Of a stretch of 64,000 nt of DNA, positions 61,887 to 64,000 are shown one piece after another. This DNA comes from Ruminococcus sp. (GTDB taxonomy: Bacteria > Bacillota > Clostridia > Oscillospirales > Ruminococcaceae): assembly GCA_017441505.1 (NCBI GenBank), contig JAFRXL010000034.1, forward strand, positions 1 through 64,000, read 5' to 3'. The stretch's first letter is position 1. Every line of letters begins with the position of its first letter. The notes under the pieces are model-generated. The model did no database searches, had not been told where the DNA came from, and worked only from the letters and a program-made list of their open reading frames with translations. A program made the position numbers and the translations under genes.

Positions 61887-62846
61887 TCAGAAATTATCAA
61901 GGAACAAATCAATTCCTTTTGTTATTTTATCAGCTTCAAAGTGAAAGATGTAATGAGAACAATCAAGCTCGATAATCTTTATGTTTGACATACCGTCGGC
62001 GTATCGGTAAAATATATCCCTCCATTTATCCTGCATAGATGTCCCCTCGCCGGTGGACACAAACAAAAGCATCGGGACTTTGGGTTTGTTCCTCGAAGAT
62101 ACTTCCGCTGCATTATCCTTAGCCATCTTACATTCTTTTGCAAAGGATATGTTGCCGTAATTGCGGTTGCCAAGTGCAACCCACGTTCTGCATTCCTTCT
62201 CTGTGAGAAAATCACCTGATGGCAGAAATGTGCTGTCAGGCAGGTATCTGCCAATGCCAAGATCGAGCAGTCCGTGCAGCAGACGGTAATACGGCACAGC
62301 GAAGGAACCGTCCCTTGTGTAGTCATAGCACTCCGGCACGCACATATCCAATCCAATGATAGCCTCCACCTCATCAGGATAGGTCTGTGCCCAATACAGA
62401 GCTTCTATTCCCGAATATGAATGCGGACAAAGCACATAAGGAGCTTTCATACCGGCACCTGCAAGTGCAGCTCTTGTATCCGCAAGTATAGAAGCTACAT
62501 CACGAGGTTTATCAACGTGTTCACTGAAACCGTAGCCGAATTTCTCTACTACAGCTATCCGGTACTTATCTGTCAGCTGAGGGTATATGCTTTTGAAATC
62601 AAGTATTGGAGAAATCGTTCCGCTGCCTGACATAAACACCAAAGTTTTATCGCCTTCACCCTCTGTGTATACGCACATTTTATGACCGTCCACTTCGATC
62701 ATCTGACCAATAGGCTTTACTATATCTTCCTCCTGTTTGAGCATGATCCTATGTCGGATAAATGTAAACAGTAAGAATACTACAAATATTACAAGCAATA
62801 TCAGCAGTATCTTCTTTATTTTCTTTTTTTTCTTTACAGCTATCAT
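61887..62846 (-). CDS. membrane-anchored alpha/beta hydrolase
   Basis: The 319-residue protein starts with a Lys-rich tail and one hydrophobic helix (about 12-29), probably an uncleaved anchor with the enzyme outside. The fold motifs are LVFMSGSGTISPILDF (oxyanion region), the nucleophile elbow CPHSYSG with Ser, GLDMCVP, and the final catalytic His in LDCSHYIFHFEAD. The substrate cannot be told. It sits 35 bp downstream of the ABC exporter gene. Confidence 0.84.
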   Translation of the reverse strand: MIAVKKKKKIKKILLILLVIFVVFLLFTFIRHRIMLKQEEDIVKPIGQMIEVDGHKMCVYTEGEGDKTLVFMSGSGTISPILDFKSIYPQLTDKYRIAVVEKFGYGFSEHVDKPRDVASILADTRAALAGAGMKAPYVLCPHSYSGIEALYWAQTYPDEVEAIIGLDMCVPECYDYTRDGSFAVPYYRLLHGLLDLGIGRYLPDSTFLPSGDFLTEKECRTWVALGNRNYGNISFAKECKMAKDNAAEVSSRNKPKVPMLLFVSTGEGTSMQDKWRDIFYRYADGMSNIKIIELDCSHYIFHFEADKITKGIDLFLDNF

Positions 62847-62881
62847 TGTATCGCCTCCTGAATTCCGATTTATTATATTGA

Positions 62882-64000
62882 TTATTTTTCAATAACGCTA
62901 TCACCGGTTATTTCCAAAACTTTGTCACATATACTGAGAGCTGCTGGTCTGTGAGTTACGATAACAACGGTCTTGTCGGTCATTTTTCTGAGATTTTCGA
63001 GGAGCTGCTTCTCAGTAGTTTCGTCAAGAGCACTTGTAGCCTCGTCGAGTATGAGTATCGGACTTTCAGAGAAGATCGCTCTTGCAACGGCAATTCGCTG
63101 GAGCTGACCCTCTGAAAGTCCCGCACCTCTTTCGCCGAGGAGGGTATCAACACCGGCTTCAAGCTCATTTACAAAGTCATAGGCACAGGCAATTTTCAGA
63201 GCTTTATCAAGTCTTTCGCTGTTGGTTGAGGCGGACTTGTCAGCAAAGGATATTACCTCACGGACTGTGCCGCTCATAAGCTGATTTCCCTGTGGGACAT
63301 AGGCGAAAAGTCTGTGCCATTCCGGAGTAAGCGGCTGATGCCCGCCGTTTTTATCATTTATAAAGCAGTTTCCGGAGTCCGGCTTGTAAACTGTCATGAG
63401 CAGTTTTAGAATGGTAGATTTGCCGCATCCGCTGCGTCCGGTGAGAGCTACATACTCGCCCTTATGTATTTGCATACTGATATTTTCGATAACAACCGGC
63501 ATACGAATTTCAGCAGCATTGTTTTCGCTTGCAGGCGGCAGGTAAGTAAAGCTTACAGAATCAAGTCCCACACTATCAAGCTTGTTTGAGTAGAATTCTG
63601 CGACCTCATTCATAGACACCGGCGAATCGGTCATATCGTCGCTGTATGCCTCGATCTCCATGATTCTTTCAGCACTTGCGGTCATAGCGTAAAATTTCGG
63701 GAGATAGCCGGTTATGTTAGCCATAGGTGCCTGTATCTGCGAAATAAGCTGGGTTATAGCAGTAAGAGTACCGAAAGTAATGCGGTTTTTGAGTATACCG
63801 TATCCGCAGTAGCAGACTCCGAAAAGGTACATCCCCTGCATAGCTGCACCGAATCCGATATTGCACACATTTGAAAGTCGATTCTTCACCATTCTTGCTG
63901 ATTTGTGCGACTCCATTTTGTTATCAGCATCGGAAAAAGTCTGTTCTTCGGCAACAAACGAGCGTATCATCATGAGACTTCCGATGTGTTCCTGTAGGAA
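62882..64000 (-). CDS. ABC exporter, membrane-ATPase half-transporter (N-terminus beyond the window)
   Basis: The frame is open to the right edge, and the residues read there (LQEHIGSLMMIRSFVAEE) fit the coupling region between exporter transmembrane helices, so the start lies outside. Visible parts are the last transmembrane helices (about the first 110 residues) and a complete ATPase: Walker A GRSGCGKST, Q-loop YVPQGNQLMSG, signature LSEGQLQRIAVARA, Walker B PILILDEATSALDE and the switch His in VTHRP. The substrate is unknown. Confidence 0.9.
   Translation of the reverse strand, partial: FLQEHIGSLMMIRSFVAEEQTFSDADNKMESHKSARMVKNRLSNVCNIGFGAAMQGMYLFGVCYCGYGILKNRITFGTLTAITQLISQIQAPMANITGYLPKFYAMTASAERIMEIEAYSDDMTDSPVSMNEVAEFYSNKLDSVGLDSVSFTYLPPASENNAAEIRMPVVIENISMQIHKGEYVALTGRSGCGKSTILKLLMTVYKPDSGNCFINDKNGGHQPLTPEWHRLFAYVPQGNQLMSGTVREVISFADKSASTNSERLDKALKIACAYDFVNELEAGVDTLLGERGAGLSEGQLQRIAVARAIFSESPILILDEATSALDETTEKQLLENLRKMTDKTVVIVTHRPAALSICDKVLEITGDSVIEK

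Overview
The window looks like a chromosome segment of an anaerobic, fibre-degrading Ruminococcus-type Firmicute (Oscillospiraceae). The grounds are dockerin modules on three secreted proteins, cellulase- and xyloglucan-type glycosidases, Thr-rich surface stalks, AGGAGG ribosome sites, TTGACA/TATAAT promoters with 17-nt spacers, and two sporulation-type genes (an alpha/beta SASP and a CwlD-like amidase). The species is not certain. No rRNA, tRNA, CRISPR array, transposase or integrase was seen.

Layout. Positions 1-10 kb hold a small membrane protein, the SASP, two GH5 glycanases (one with a dockerin), a GH25 lysozyme lipoprotein whose leader carries a 157-bp inverted-repeat element, a membrane-fused spermidine-synthase-like protein, a candidate small RNA with its own promoter and terminator (7437-7606), a metallo-beta-lactamase lipoprotein and cwlD. 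Positions 10.0-10.7 kb hold a two-gene unit with a phage-tail-like 'pyocin knob' domain. Positions 10.8-34.2 kb are a cell-surface polysaccharide locus. It is bracketed by dTDP-glucose genes (rfbA, rfbB) and contains a thymidylate kinase, a 3,4-ketoisomerase plus aminotransferase (a dTDP-3-amino-3,6-dideoxyhexose route), an initiating sugar-phosphate transferase, three ATP-grasp ligases, one GT2, a polymerase-like protein, a flippase, UDP-galactopyranose mutase, galE and a PPi-type phosphofructokinase. In its middle is an uninterrupted seven-gene block of small-acid chemistry (MmgE/PrpD, AKR7-type reductase, phosphonopyruvate-decarboxylase-like ThDP enzyme, a U32-like TIM barrel, a CitE/HpcH-type lyase, and both subunits of a class I fumarase/tartrate dehydratase). 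I infer that this block makes an unusual carboxylic acid that an ATP-grasp ligase attaches to the amino sugar.

Positions 34-48.7 kb hold a GH31 alpha-xylosidase with a divergent AraC regulator, an operon of ECF sigma factor, T-rich anti-sigma-like protein and dockerin protein, a peroxide-type operon (glutathione peroxidase, TSCPD protein, OhrR-like regulator) with a visible operator, assorted lipoprotein, PAP2 and GT2 genes, a dockerin protein with a lysozyme-like core, and a penicillin-binding lipoprotein. Positions 48.9-53.0 kb hold an operon of two M42 peptidases, a GNAT and a methionine-gamma-lyase-family protein.

Positions 53.2-58.6 kb (minus strand) are a compact nitrogenase-like operon in transcription order D-like, K-like, NifX/NafY-like, NifB-like, NifH, DUF1858, with no nifE or nifN. 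The Fe protein keeps every cluster and nucleotide motif. The D-like subunit keeps P-cluster-type cysteines and the cofactor-type Cys region, but lacks a clear homocitrate/FeMo-co His context and has an extra N-terminal cysteine cluster. This suggests a nitrogenase-like reductase (perhaps in the methylthio-alkane reductase sphere) rather than classical nitrogen fixation. The right end carries a GNAT, a GH13 amylase-family enzyme fused to DUF1653, an HD hydrolase, a membrane-anchored alpha/beta hydrolase and an ABC exporter gene cut by the window edge.
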